Positions 26,781 through 34,353 of a stretch of 38,979 nt of DNA are shown here, piece by piece. Both the position numbers and the translations under genes were made by a program. The notes below the pieces were generated by a model. The model ran no database searches. It had not been told where the DNA came from and saw only the letters and a program-made list of their open reading frames with translations. The stretch is taken from positions 1 through 38,979 of the forward strand of contig CAVFFZ010000011.1 in NCBI GenBank assembly GCA_963621995.1. Direction: 5' to 3'. The stretch comes from UMGS1663 sp963621995 (GTDB lineage Bacteria; Bacillota; Clostridia; TANB77; CAG-508). How positions within the stretch are numbered: position 1 is the stretch's first letter; every line of letters starts with the position of its first letter.

Positions 26781-28541
26781 ATGTTAGAAATATTAAACAA
26801 AGTAAATGAACCAAAAGATTTAAAAGGTTTATCACAAGAAGAACTAAAAGAATTAAGTTCAGAAATAAGAGAAATATTATTAAAAAAATTAAGCATTCAT
26901 GGAGGACATTTTGGACCAAATTTTGGTATGGTAGAGGCAATAATTGCTATGCATTATGTATTTAATTCACCAATAGATAAAATAGTATTTGATGTATCAC
27001 ACCAAAGCTACACTCACAAAATATTAACAGGAAGAAAAGATGCTTTTATATATGAAGAAAAGTATGATGATGTTACAGGATATACAGATCAAGATGAAAG
27101 CGAGCACGACTTTTTTAGAATAGGTCATACATCAACATCAATAAGTTTAGCATCAGGTTTAGCAAAGGCAAGAGATTTAAAAAAAGAAAATTATAATGTA
27201 ATTGCAGTTATAGGAGATGGTTCTTTAAGTGGTGGAGAGGCATTAGAAGGTTTAGACTTTGCAGGTGAGCAAAAAAATAATTTTATAATAGTAGTAAATG
27301 ATAATGATATGTCAATTGCAGAAAATCATGGAGGACTATATAAAAACTTAAAAATATTAAGAGAAACTAACGGAACAAGCGAATGTAACCTATTTAAAGC
27401 AATGGGATTAGATTATATGTATGTAGGAGAAGGAAACAACATAGAAAAACTTATAGAAGCTTTTGAAAAAGTAAAAGATATAAATCATCCAATAGTAGTT
27501 CATATAAATACACAAAAAGGAAAAGGCTATAAAATTGCAGAGGAAGATAAGGAAAATTGGCACTGGACTATGCCTTTTGATATTGAAACAGGAAAACCAA
27601 AATTCAATTTTGAAGGAGAAGACTATGGAACATTAACAGCAAACTATTTACTAGAAAAAATGAAGAAAGACGAAAAAGTAGTAGCAATAGTAGCAGGAGT
27701 TCCAACAAATATTGGATTTACAAAAGAAAAAAGAGAACTTGCAGGAAAACAATTTGTAGATGTAGGAATTGCAGAAGAACATGGTGTAGCAATGGCATCT
27801 GGAATTGCTGCAAATGGTGGAAAGACTGTTTTTGCAACACATTCTAGCTTTATGCAAAGAACATTTGACCAACTATCACAAGATTTATGTATAAATAATA
27901 ATCCAGCAACAATTATAATAAATACAGCATCTGTATTTGGAATGAATGATGTTACACATTTAGGAATATATGACATACCACTAATTTCAAATATACCTAA
28001 CATAGTTTATTTAGCACCAACTTCAAAAGAAGAATATTTTGCAATGTTAGACTGGAGCATAGAACAAAACGAACACCCAGTAGCAATACGTGTTCCTTGT
28101 AATGGCGTAATAAAAGATGAAAGAAAAGTAGAAAAAGACTATAGCAATTTAAATAAATATAAAGTAGAAAAACAAGGCAAAAAGGTTGCAATATTAGCAT
28201 TGGGAGATTTCTATCAATTAGGAGAAGATGTTCAAAAAGAAATATCTAATAAACTAAATATAGATACAACACTAATAAATCCAAGATATATTACAGGACT
28301 GGATATAGAATTGCTAGAAAAACTAAAAGAAAATCATGATGTAGTAATAACACTTGAAGATGGAATGCTAGACGGAGGATTTGGCGAAAAAATAGCAAGA
28401 TTCTACGGAAGCAGTAATGTAAAAGTAAAGAACTATGGAATAGCGAAAGCTTTTTATGATAGATACGATGTTAATGAGTTACTAAAAGAAAATGGAATAA
28501 CTAAAGAACAAATAGTAGAAGATGTAAGAAAGATGATTTAA
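26781..28541 (+). CDS. divergent DXS-like thiamine-diphosphate enzyme
   Basis: A 586-residue transketolase-fold protein nearest to 1-deoxy-D-xylulose-5-phosphate synthase. It has HGGHFGPNFG, the ThDP/Mg site GDGSLSGGEALEGLDFAG ... NDNDMSIAEN, and the catalytic glutamate in VGIAEEHGVAMASG. It differs from true DXS: the loop after the ThDP motif is much shorter, the usual DGHD-type motif reads VGEGNNIEKL, and GFPKRSES-type sequence reads GYTDQDES. A paralogue with another substrate is therefore likely. RBS AAGGAGG. First gene of a MerR-controlled operon with carbonyl and flavin redox genes. Confidence 0.75.
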   Translation: MLEILNKVNEPKDLKGLSQEELKELSSEIREILLKKLSIHGGHFGPNFGMVEAIIAMHYVFNSPIDKIVFDVSHQSYTHKILTGRKDAFIYEEKYDDVTGYTDQDESEHDFFRIGHTSTSISLASGLAKARDLKKENYNVIAVIGDGSLSGGEALEGLDFAGEQKNNFIIVVNDNDMSIAENHGGLYKNLKILRETNGTSECNLFKAMGLDYMYVGEGNNIEKLIEAFEKVKDINHPIVVHINTQKGKGYKIAEEDKENWHWTMPFDIETGKPKFNFEGEDYGTLTANYLLEKMKKDEKVVAIVAGVPTNIGFTKEKRELAGKQFVDVGIAEEHGVAMASGIAANGGKTVFATHSSFMQRTFDQLSQDLCINNNPATIIINTASVFGMNDVTHLGIYDIPLISNIPNIVYLAPTSKEEYFAMLDWSIEQNEHPVAIRVPCNGVIKDERKVEKDYSNLNKYKVEKQGKKVAILALGDFYQLGEDVQKEISNKLNIDTTLINPRYITGLDIELLEKLKENHDVVITLEDGMLDGGFGEKIARFYGSSNVKVKNYGIAKAFYDRYDVNELLKENGITKEQIVEDVRKMI

Positions 28542-28553
28542 AATAAAATAGAG

Positions 28554-28596
28554 CCAAAAGAATTAAAATGGATATAAATAAAATTCTTTTGGTTTT
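28554..28596 (+). terminator. intra-operon terminator-like hairpin
   Basis: CCAAAAGAATT (28554-28564) pairs perfectly with AATTCTTTTGG (28582-28592), followed by TTTT. It lies between the DXS-like gene and merR and may reduce readthrough into the downstream genes. Confidence 0.6.
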
Positions 28597-28625
28597 AGAT
28601 TTATAAAGAGAAAGGACTAATAGTT

Positions 28626-29006
28626 ATGACAATAGCCGAAGTAAGTAAAAAGTATGATATAACACCAGACACACTAAGATATTATGAAAGAATAGGATTA
28701 CTTTCAAATGTGCCAAGAAGCTCAAGTGGTATAAGAAATTATGATGAAAAGGCATGTAAAAGAATAGAGTTTGTAAAGTGCATGAGAAACGCAGGTGTAG
28801 AAATTGAAATATTAATAGAATATATGGCGTTATTAGAAAAAGGAAAAAGCACAGTAGAAGCACGAAAACAATTATTAGAAGAGCAAAGAGAGAAACTAAT
28901 AGAAAAGCAAAACAGTATTAGTCAAACACTTGAAAGATTAGATTATAAAATAGAACTTTACAATGAAATTGTAGAGGGGAAGAGAAAAGATTTTACAGAA
29001 GAGTAG
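28626..29006 (+). CDS. MerR family regulator, AdhR type
   Basis: A 126-residue transcription factor. The winged helix-turn-helix is residues 1-70 (TIAEVSKKYDITPDTLRYYERIGLL), followed by a dimerising coiled coil. The pattern FVKCMRNAGVEIE with Cys52 matches Bacillus AdhR, whose Cys52 senses aldehydes and other electrophiles. It should bind the dyad at 26677-26696 and activate its own operon. Weak RBS (AAAGGA). It lies in the middle of the genes it probably controls. Confidence 0.88.
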   Translation: MTIAEVSKKYDITPDTLRYYERIGLLSNVPRSSSGIRNYDEKACKRIEFVKCMRNAGVEIEILIEYMALLEKGKSTVEARKQLLEEQREKLIEKQNSISQTLERLDYKIELYNEIVEGKRKDFTEE

Positions 29007-29007
29007 A

Positions 29008-29130
29008 CTTGAAAAAGAATTACAATTTTTGCTGCGTCAAATCTTATTTAAAACGCGGTCACATACACAAAGTATGCTCCCTTGCCTTTTAAATAAAATT
29101 TTCCTTGCCAAAATTTAATTCTTTTTCAAG
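29008..29130. repeat. 123-base inverted-repeat element
   Basis: The ends CTTGAAAAAGAATTA (29008-29022) and its exact complement (29116-29130) enclose further imperfectly paired arms (CTTATTTAAAA with TTTTAAATAAAA) and a GC-richer centre (ACGCGGTCACATAC). Size and structure suggest a MITE-like mobile repeat, unrelated in sequence to the GGGACG family. It splits the operon between merR and the next gene. Confidence 0.65.
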
Positions 29131-29164
29131 CAAAATAGGTTATTATGAAAGGAATGAGGTAAAA

Positions 29165-29902
29165 ATGGTAAAACAAACAGCTGGTAGAGAAAGTTTAGGT
29201 GATTTTGCACCAAAATTTGCAGAGTTAAATGATGATGTATTATTTGGAGAGGTATGGTCAAGAGAAGACAAACTATCATTAAGAGATAGGTCTTTAGTTA
29301 CAATTTGTATATTTATGGGAAAAGGATTAGTAGATAATTCTTTAAAGTATCATTTAATTAATGCTAAAAATAATGGAATAACAAAAGAAGAAATGGCAGA
29401 AATAATTACTCATGCAGCATTTTATGCAGGATGGCCAAATGCATGGGCAGTATTTAATTTAGCAAAAGAAGTGTATGCAGATGACGAACAAAAAGAAGAA
29501 CATGGTGGAATGTTTGGAATGGGTGAGCCAAATGTAAACTTTGCACAATATTTTGTAGGAAATACATATTTAAAACCATTAGCAAAAACTGATAATATGT
29601 TCATAGCAAATGTAACATTCGAGCCAAAATGCAGAAACAATTGGCATATTCACCATGCAACTAAAGGTGGAGGACAAATTTTAATTTGTGTTGACGGAGA
29701 AGGTTGGTATCAAGAAGAAGGAAAAGAAGCACAAAGTTTAAAACCAGGAGATGTTGTTGTAATTCCAGCAAACGTTAAACATTGGCATGGAGCTAAAAAT
29801 TGTTGGTTTAGTCATTTAGCAGTAGAGGTGCCAGGAGAGAATACATCAAATGAGTGGTGCGAAGCGGTTACAGACGAAGAATATAACAACTTAGAAGACT
29901 AA
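29165..29902 (+). CDS. carboxymuconolactone decarboxylase-cupin fusion protein
   Basis: A 245-residue two-domain protein. Residues about 20-110 are a CMD/AhpD-like domain (DRSLVTICIFMGKG, HLINAKNNGITKEEMAEIITHAAFYAGWP), but the CxxC of peroxidatic AhpD is absent. Residues about 140-230 are a cupin with metal-ligand histidines in NNWHIHHATKGGGQILICVDGEG and VKHWHGA. Such fusions often accompany aldo-keto reductases and flavodoxins under AdhR-like regulators. The exact reaction is unknown. ATG 29165 follows GAGG; an upstream in-frame TTG at 29105 lies within the repeat and is rejected. Confidence 0.85.
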   Translation: MVKQTAGRESLGDFAPKFAELNDDVLFGEVWSREDKLSLRDRSLVTICIFMGKGLVDNSLKYHLINAKNNGITKEEMAEIITHAAFYAGWPNAWAVFNLAKEVYADDEQKEEHGGMFGMGEPNVNFAQYFVGNTYLKPLAKTDNMFIANVTFEPKCRNNWHIHHATKGGGQILICVDGEGWYQEEGKEAQSLKPGDVVVIPANVKHWHGAKNCWFSHLAVEVPGENTSNEWCEAVTDEEYNNLED

Positions 29903-29928
29903 AGCAAAAAAGAAAGGAAAGAGAAGAA

Positions 29929-30420
29929 ATGCAAGATAATAAAAAATTAGTAGTGTATTTTTCATACACAGGAAATACAAGAAAAATAGCAGAAAAGGTA
30001 AAAGAAGAGTTAGGTTGTGACATATTAGAATTAAAACCTGCAAAGCCATATTCTACAGACTATCAAACAGTAGTAGATGAAGAACAAAATAACGAAAGTA
30101 GTAAAAAAACACCAGAAATTCAAGATATAAATATAGACTTAAATAATTATGATGAAATTATAATTGGAACACCAGTGTGGTGGTATACAATAGCTCCAGT
30201 AGTTAGAACATTTTTAAAACAAAATGACTTAACAGGAAAAATAATAATTCCATTTGCAACAAATGCAGGATGGCTTGGAAGAACATTTAAAGAAATAGAA
30301 AGTCTATGTCCAAATTCAAAAGTTCAAAAAGGAATGAACATAGTATTTGAAAGTTATAGCGACAGACTTGTTACAACTGAAGCAGAAATAGAAAATTGGA
30401 TAAATTCTATAGAAAAATAA
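29929..30420 (+). CDS. flavodoxin
   Basis: A 163-residue soluble FMN electron carrier. The phosphate-binding loop is YFSYTGNTRKIAEKV (about residues 10-24); the isoalloxazine-stacking segment is IGTPVWWYTIAP near 83-94, followed by IIPFATNAGWLG. It probably shuttles electrons to or from the flavin reductase-like neighbour, 12 bases downstream. RBS GAAAGG. Confidence 0.9.
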   Translation: MQDNKKLVVYFSYTGNTRKIAEKVKEELGCDILELKPAKPYSTDYQTVVDEEQNNESSKKTPEIQDINIDLNNYDEIIIGTPVWWYTIAPVVRTFLKQNDLTGKIIIPFATNAGWLGRTFKEIESLCPNSKVQKGMNIVFESYSDRLVTTEAEIENWINSIEK

Positions 30421-30432
30421 GGAGGATAATTT

Positions 30433-30984
30433 ATGAGAAAAGATTTAGGAAACAAAATGAATTTTTTACCACTTCCAGTTTTAATGATTGGAACATATGA
30501 CAAAGATGGAAAGGCAAACGTTATGAATGCTGCATGGGGAGGAATATATGATTATGGGAAAATATATATTTCACTATCAAAACATAAAACAACAGAAAAC
30601 TTAGAATTAAAAAAGGCATTTACAGTAGGTTTTGCAACAAAGAAAACAGAAGAAATATCAGACTACTTTGGAGTTGTATCAGGAAATAAGGAAGATAAAA
30701 TTGCAAAAACAGGAGTACATGTTACAAAATCAAATTTTGTAGATGCACCAATAATAGAAGAATACCCATTAACATTAGAGTGTACAGTAGATTCATTTGA
30801 AGATGGAACACTAATAGGAAATATTGTAAATTGTTCAGTAGATGAAGAATATTTAGATGAGAACGGAAACATTGATGTAGACAAAATGGAAATTATCACA
30901 TATGACATGGTAAGCAACACATATAGAGTTTTAGGTGAAGTTGTTGGAAAAGCTTTCAAAGATGGATTAAAATTAAAAGATTAA
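30433..30984 (+). CDS. flavin reductase-like domain protein
   Basis: A 183-residue FMN-binding split-barrel protein (flavoredoxin-like). Motifs: PLPVLMIGTYDKDGKANVMNAAWGG, the core SLSKHKTTENLELKKAFTVGF, and ISDYFGVVSGNKEDK. It belongs to the same superfamily as the protein at 3785 but the sequences are clearly different. RBS AAGGAGG directly after the flavodoxin stop, so the two form a translational pair and may be redox partners. Confidence 0.85.
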   Translation: MRKDLGNKMNFLPLPVLMIGTYDKDGKANVMNAAWGGIYDYGKIYISLSKHKTTENLELKKAFTVGFATKKTEEISDYFGVVSGNKEDKIAKTGVHVTKSNFVDAPIIEEYPLTLECTVDSFEDGTLIGNIVNCSVDEEYLDENGNIDVDKMEIITYDMVSNTYRVLGEVVGKAFKDGLKLKD

Positions 30985-31024
30985 TTCTATTTTTTCAATA
31001 ATATGTTTAGAGAGGAGATTAAAG

Positions 31025-31696
31025 ATGAATAAGAGTGTAATAGGTTTAATAATATCAATAATTGTTATTGGTGTTGCAGTTGCGGGAATTGCAGTATATA
31101 AAAATATAAATACCGATAATAATTCTAAAGCAAATATCGACAATGAAGAAAATACAAATATGATAAGTACAGAAAATACAATTGGGGCGGAAAATAATAA
31201 AACAACAAATAGTAAAAATAAGATTTTAGTTGTATATTTTTCTGCACAAAATCATACAAAATCAGTTGCAGAGAAAATTGCTAAAAACTTAAATGCAGAT
31301 ATATTTGAAATTGTACCAGAAGATGTATATACAAGTGATGACTTAAATTGGAATAATAGCAATTCAAGAGTTTCAAAAGAACATGAGGATGAATCTCTAA
31401 GAAATGTAAAATTAAAAAATACAAAAGTAAATAATTGGGAAGAATATGACACAGTATTAATTGGATATCCAATATGGTGGGGAATAGCAGCATGGCCAGT
31501 AAATACTTTTGTAAAAGAAAATAATTTTGATGGAAAAATAGTAATACCATTTTGTACTTCAGCATCATCTAGTCTAGGTCAAAGTGGAGAATTACTACAA
31601 AAAGAAGCTAATTTAGGAAACTGGAAGGAAGGACATAGATTTAGCTCAAGCGCATCAGATTCAGACATACAAAAATGGACAGATAGTATAAAATAA
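31025..31696 (+). CDS. membrane-anchored flavodoxin
   Basis: A 223-residue protein with one N-terminal membrane segment or signal-anchor (about residues 5-25), a linker rich in Asn, Thr and Glu (about 28-66) and a flavodoxin domain: VVYFSAQNHTKSVAEKI for the FMN phosphate and IGYPIWWGIAAWP for ring stacking. By the positive-inside rule the domain would be outside the membrane. No lipobox cysteine is visible. RBS GAGGAG. A soluble flavodoxin lies two genes upstream, so the operon has one of each. Confidence 0.85.
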   Translation: MNKSVIGLIISIIVIGVAVAGIAVYKNINTDNNSKANIDNEENTNMISTENTIGAENNKTTNSKNKILVVYFSAQNHTKSVAEKIAKNLNADIFEIVPEDVYTSDDLNWNNSNSRVSKEHEDESLRNVKLKNTKVNNWEEYDTVLIGYPIWWGIAAWPVNTFVKENNFDGKIVIPFCTSASSSLGQSGELLQKEANLGNWKEGHRFSSSASDSDIQKWTDSIK

Positions 31697-31758
31697 TTAT
31701 TTAATAATTTTTAGACAGAATAAATGAAACTACAAAAACTATATTGAGGAGGAAAACG

Positions 31759-32601
31759 ATGGAAAAAGTAAAATTGAATAACGGAATAGAAATGCCAATT
31801 TTTGGCTTAGGAACATATCTTATTAAACCAAAAGATGCAGAAATAACTGTAAGAGAAGGGTTAAAAATGGGATACAGACTTATTGATACAGCAAATGCAT
31901 ATGTAAATGAAAGAGCAGTAGGAAGAGGAATAAGAGAGTCTGGAGTAGATAGAAAAGAGATATTTTTATCAACTAAATTATGGATTACAGAATATGAAAA
32001 CGAAAATGCAGTTGATGAAACTTTAGAAAGACTAGGATTAGATTATATTGATTTATTGTTTATTCATCAACCTGGCGAAAACTATATGGCTGGATATAGA
32101 CAATTAGAAAAAGCCTATAAAGAAGGAAAAATAAAAGCAATTGGAATTTCTAACTTTGAAGGGAAATATATAGAAGAATTACTTGAAAAATGTGAAATAA
32201 AGCCACAAGTTATTCAAGTAGAAGCACATCCATATTTTACACAAGATGAGCTAAGAAAAACATTAGATAAAGAAGACATTAAATTAATGAGTTGGTATCC
32301 ATTAGGACATGGAGATTCAAAACTTATGAATGAAGAAGTATTTAAAAAACTAGCAGAAAAATATAATAAAACACCTGCTCAAATTATACTAAGATGGCAT
32401 ACTCAAATGGGATTTATAGTAATACCTGGAACAAAAAATGTAGAGCATGTTAAAGAAAATTTTGATATTTTTGATTTTAAATTAACAGATGATGAAATGA
32501 ATGAAATTGCATCAATTAATAAAAATGAAAGATATTATACAAGAACAGAAGAAATGCTAAAACACTTTGCCACTTGGCAACCTGAATATGAAAAAGAATA
32601 A
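31759..32601 (+). CDS. aldo-keto reductase
   Basis: A 280-residue NADPH-dependent reductase of the AKR superfamily. Catalytic tetrad Asp43, Tyr48, Lys73 and His103 (LIDTANAY, STKLWI, LLFIHQP). NADPH-binding IPGTKNVEHVKENFDIF near residue 225. Likely substrates are methylglyoxal, glyoxal or other aldehydes, which fits the AdhR-like regulator. ATG 31759 follows GAGGAGG; the frame opens 15 bases earlier at a TTG within the RBS. Last gene of the MerR operon. Confidence 0.93.
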   Translation: MEKVKLNNGIEMPIFGLGTYLIKPKDAEITVREGLKMGYRLIDTANAYVNERAVGRGIRESGVDRKEIFLSTKLWITEYENENAVDETLERLGLDYIDLLFIHQPGENYMAGYRQLEKAYKEGKIKAIGISNFEGKYIEELLEKCEIKPQVIQVEAHPYFTQDELRKTLDKEDIKLMSWYPLGHGDSKLMNEEVFKKLAEKYNKTPAQIILRWHTQMGFIVIPGTKNVEHVKENFDIFDFKLTDDEMNEIASINKNERYYTRTEEMLKHFATWQPEYEKE

Positions 32602-32613
32602 AGATAAAAAATA

Positions 32614-32645
32614 AATAACTACTTGAAATATAGTAGTTATTTTTG
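32614..32645 (+). terminator. terminator of the MerR operon
   Basis: AATAACTACT (32614-32623) pairs perfectly with 32632-32641 around an 8-base loop, followed by T's. Confidence 0.8.
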
Positions 32646-32743
32646 TATTATTGTAATGATAGAATTTAAGACAAAATAAAGAAGAAATTTATAAAAATAA
32701 TAAAGCTAAAAGATTTTTTATAATAAGAACAGGAGATAAATTT

Positions 32744-33382
32744 ATGAAAGAAAAAATAAAAGAATTTATTGTTAAAAATTTAAAATGGATTATATTATTT
32801 ATTTGCTTAGTTGGTTTTTTAGCACTAGCAGAAGATGTATTTCATAAAGAAATAATGAATGGAGATATAATAGGATATAAATTAGTATCAACCTTTTTAA
32901 TATCAGACTTTGCAACACCAATCGCAAAATTTATTACTAATTTTGGAGGAGCAATATTTTTAATAATAGCAACTATTATATTGTTTATATTAATAAAAAA
33001 TAAAAAAATAGGTTTCTCAATAATTTCAAATTTAGTAATTGTTACAATATTAAATCAATTATTAAAAAATATATTGCAAAGACCTAGACCAAATGAATTT
33101 AGAATAATAGAGGAAACAGGATATAGTTTTCCTTCAGGACATTCAATGGCAAGCATGGCTTTTTATGGATATTTAATATATTTAATTTATAAATATGTAA
33201 AAAATAAGTATTTAAAATGGACTTTAATTGTTTTACTTAGCATATTAATTTGCACAATTGGAATTAGTAGAATTTATTTAGGAGTACATTATACAAGTGA
33301 TGTATTAGGCGGATTCTTAATATCAATATCTTATTTAGTCATTTATATAAGTGCTGCTAATAAATTTTTGCTAGAAAAATAG
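32744..33382 (+). CDS. PAP2 family phosphatase
   Basis: A 212-residue integral membrane lipid phosphatase, about six segments. All three motifs are present: K108-x6-R115-P116 (KNILQRPRP), P130-S-G-H133 (FPSGHSM) and S175-R176-x5-H182-x3-D186 (SRIYLGVHYTSD). The active site faces outward; candidates are undecaprenyl pyrophosphate or phosphatidate-type lipids. RBS AGGAG. Monocistronic. Confidence 0.92.
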   Translation: MKEKIKEFIVKNLKWIILFICLVGFLALAEDVFHKEIMNGDIIGYKLVSTFLISDFATPIAKFITNFGGAIFLIIATIILFILIKNKKIGFSIISNLVIVTILNQLLKNILQRPRPNEFRIIEETGYSFPSGHSMASMAFYGYLIYLIYKYVKNKYLKWTLIVLLSILICTIGISRIYLGVHYTSDVLGGFLISISYLVIYISAANKFLLEK

Positions 33383-33427
33383 AAAATTACATCTAAAGTT
33401 AAGTTGAAGCATTTTTCTAAAATAGTA

Positions 33428-33456
33428 TGGACAAAAATATAATGATACTGTAAAAT
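33428..33456 (+). promoter_or_regulatory. candidate promoter of the leader ORF and acetyltransferase
   Basis: TGGACA at 33428-33433 and TAAAAT at 33451-33456, 17-base spacer. The transcript would begin near 33463, just ahead of the structured leader. Confidence 0.5.
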
Positions 33457-33466
33457 AGCTTACATG

Positions 33467-33529
33467 GGAAAAGATAATTAGCAGGTGTGATTTTTCCACC
33501 AATTTTACGATTTTTCGTAGGAAAGGTGG
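33467..33529 (+). promoter_or_regulatory. structured leader with RBS-sequestering hairpin
   Basis: CCACC (33496-33500) can pair with GGTGG (33525-33529), the RBS of the following small ORF, closed by an inner stem TACGA/TCGTA (33506-33510 with 33515-33519). A competing fold pairs GGAAAA (33467-33472) with TTTTCC (33492-33497), or GGTG (33484-33487) with CACC (33497-33500), which would free the RBS. Mutually exclusive folds suggest a translational switch. Confidence 0.5.
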
Positions 33530-33537
33530 TGATGTTT

Positions 33538-33597
33538 ATGGTTAAAACGATACTATTTTTAATGTTATTCTTAAAGAAGAAATATTTATTTTTATAA
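33538..33597 (+). CDS. 19-residue hydrophobic leader peptide or small toxin-like ORF
   Basis: ATG 33538 follows AAAGGTGGTG at 33522-33531. It encodes 19 residues, hydrophobic with three central lysines (MVKTILFLMLFLKKKYLFL), and stops 13 bases before the acetyltransferase ATG, whose RBS it abuts. An in-frame ATG at 33532 is too close to the RBS. It could be a leader peptide controlling the next gene, or a type I toxin-like small membrane peptide; no antisense RNA is recognised. Confidence 0.45.
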   Translation: MVKTILFLMLFLKKKYLFL

Positions 33598-33610
33598 TTG
33601 GAGGAGACGT

Positions 33611-34165
33611 ATGTCAGAAAAAGATAAAATGTTAGCAGGAGAATTATATGATGCTAACTATGATGAAGAATTAATAAAAGATAGATGTAAAGCTAAAGAC
33701 ATTTGTTTTGAATATAACAATTTAAAACCATCAGATTTTGAAAATAAAGATAAAATAATTAAAAAATTATTTGCAAAAACGGGAAATCAAATAATAGTTG
33801 AACAAAACTTTTGGTGTGATTATGGTTACAATATTTATGTTGGAGAAAATTTCTATATGAATCATAATTGTGTAATACTAGATGGAGCAAAAGTAGAGTT
33901 TGGCAATGATGTTTTTATTGCACCAAATTGTGGCTTCTATACAGCAGGACACCCTTTAGATTATGAAACTAGAAATAAAGGGTTAGAATATGCAAAGCCT
34001 ATCAAAGTAGGAAACAATGTATGGATAGGTGGAAATGTAATTGTACTTCCAGGGGTAACTATTGGAGATAATGTTGTAATAGGTGCGGGAAGTGTTGTAA
34101 ATAAAGATATTCCTTCAAACAGTGTAGCAGTAGGAAATCCTTGTAAAGTTATAAAAAGTATATAA
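33611..34165 (+). CDS. sugar O-acetyltransferase (maltose/galactoside type)
   Basis: A 184-residue left-handed beta-helix acetyltransferase of the Maa/LacA/NodL family, using acetyl-CoA. The N-terminal Mac domain has MLAGELYDANYDEEL, then hexapeptide repeats from about residue 75. The catalytic histidine is in YTAGHPLD (about 117), and IKVGNNVWIGGNVIVLPGVTIGDN forms the CoA-binding turns. RBS TTGGAGGAG. Substrate not predictable. The leader ORF at 33538 probably affects its translation. Confidence 0.9.
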   Translation: MSEKDKMLAGELYDANYDEELIKDRCKAKDICFEYNNLKPSDFENKDKIIKKLFAKTGNQIIVEQNFWCDYGYNIYVGENFYMNHNCVILDGAKVEFGNDVFIAPNCGFYTAGHPLDYETRNKGLEYAKPIKVGNNVWIGGNVIVLPGVTIGDNVVIGAGSVVNKDIPSNSVAVGNPCKVIKSI

Positions 34166-34237
34166 TATTATGCTAATTTATTGTTGCTATTAAAAATACT
34201 TACTGTTTATAAAAGATAAAAAATTTTAAAAAAAGTA

Positions 34238-34266
34238 TTACACAAAAATGAAATTTATGTTATAAT
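34238..34266 (+). promoter_or_regulatory. promoter of the MATE-kinase gene
   Basis: TTACAC at 34238-34243 and a perfect TATAAT at 34261-34266, 17-base spacer. Confidence 0.7.
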
Positions 34267-34287
34267 ACACACATATCGAGTAGCGAA

Positions 34288-34325
34288 AGCGTAAGTCCAG
34301 AGAAAAGGACTTGCGTTATTTTTTT
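34288..34325 (+). promoter_or_regulatory. transcription attenuator ahead of the MATE-kinase gene
   Basis: A terminator stem of 11 bp (34288-34298 with 34307-34317, two G-U pairs) is followed by seven T's (34319-34325). It is only about 15 bases from the predicted start of transcription and before the RBS, so it must be overcome to express the gene. GCGAAAGC at 34283-34290 can form a competing mini-hairpin. I do not recognise a known riboswitch class. Confidence 0.6.
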
Positions 34326-34353
34326 GCTTTAAAAATAAAAAGGAGTGTGTAAA

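Noticed and set aside
29105..29164. N-terminal extension of the CMD-cupin protein from a TTG
   Set aside because: The extension is read from the inverted-repeat element, and a normal ATG with RBS exists at 29165.
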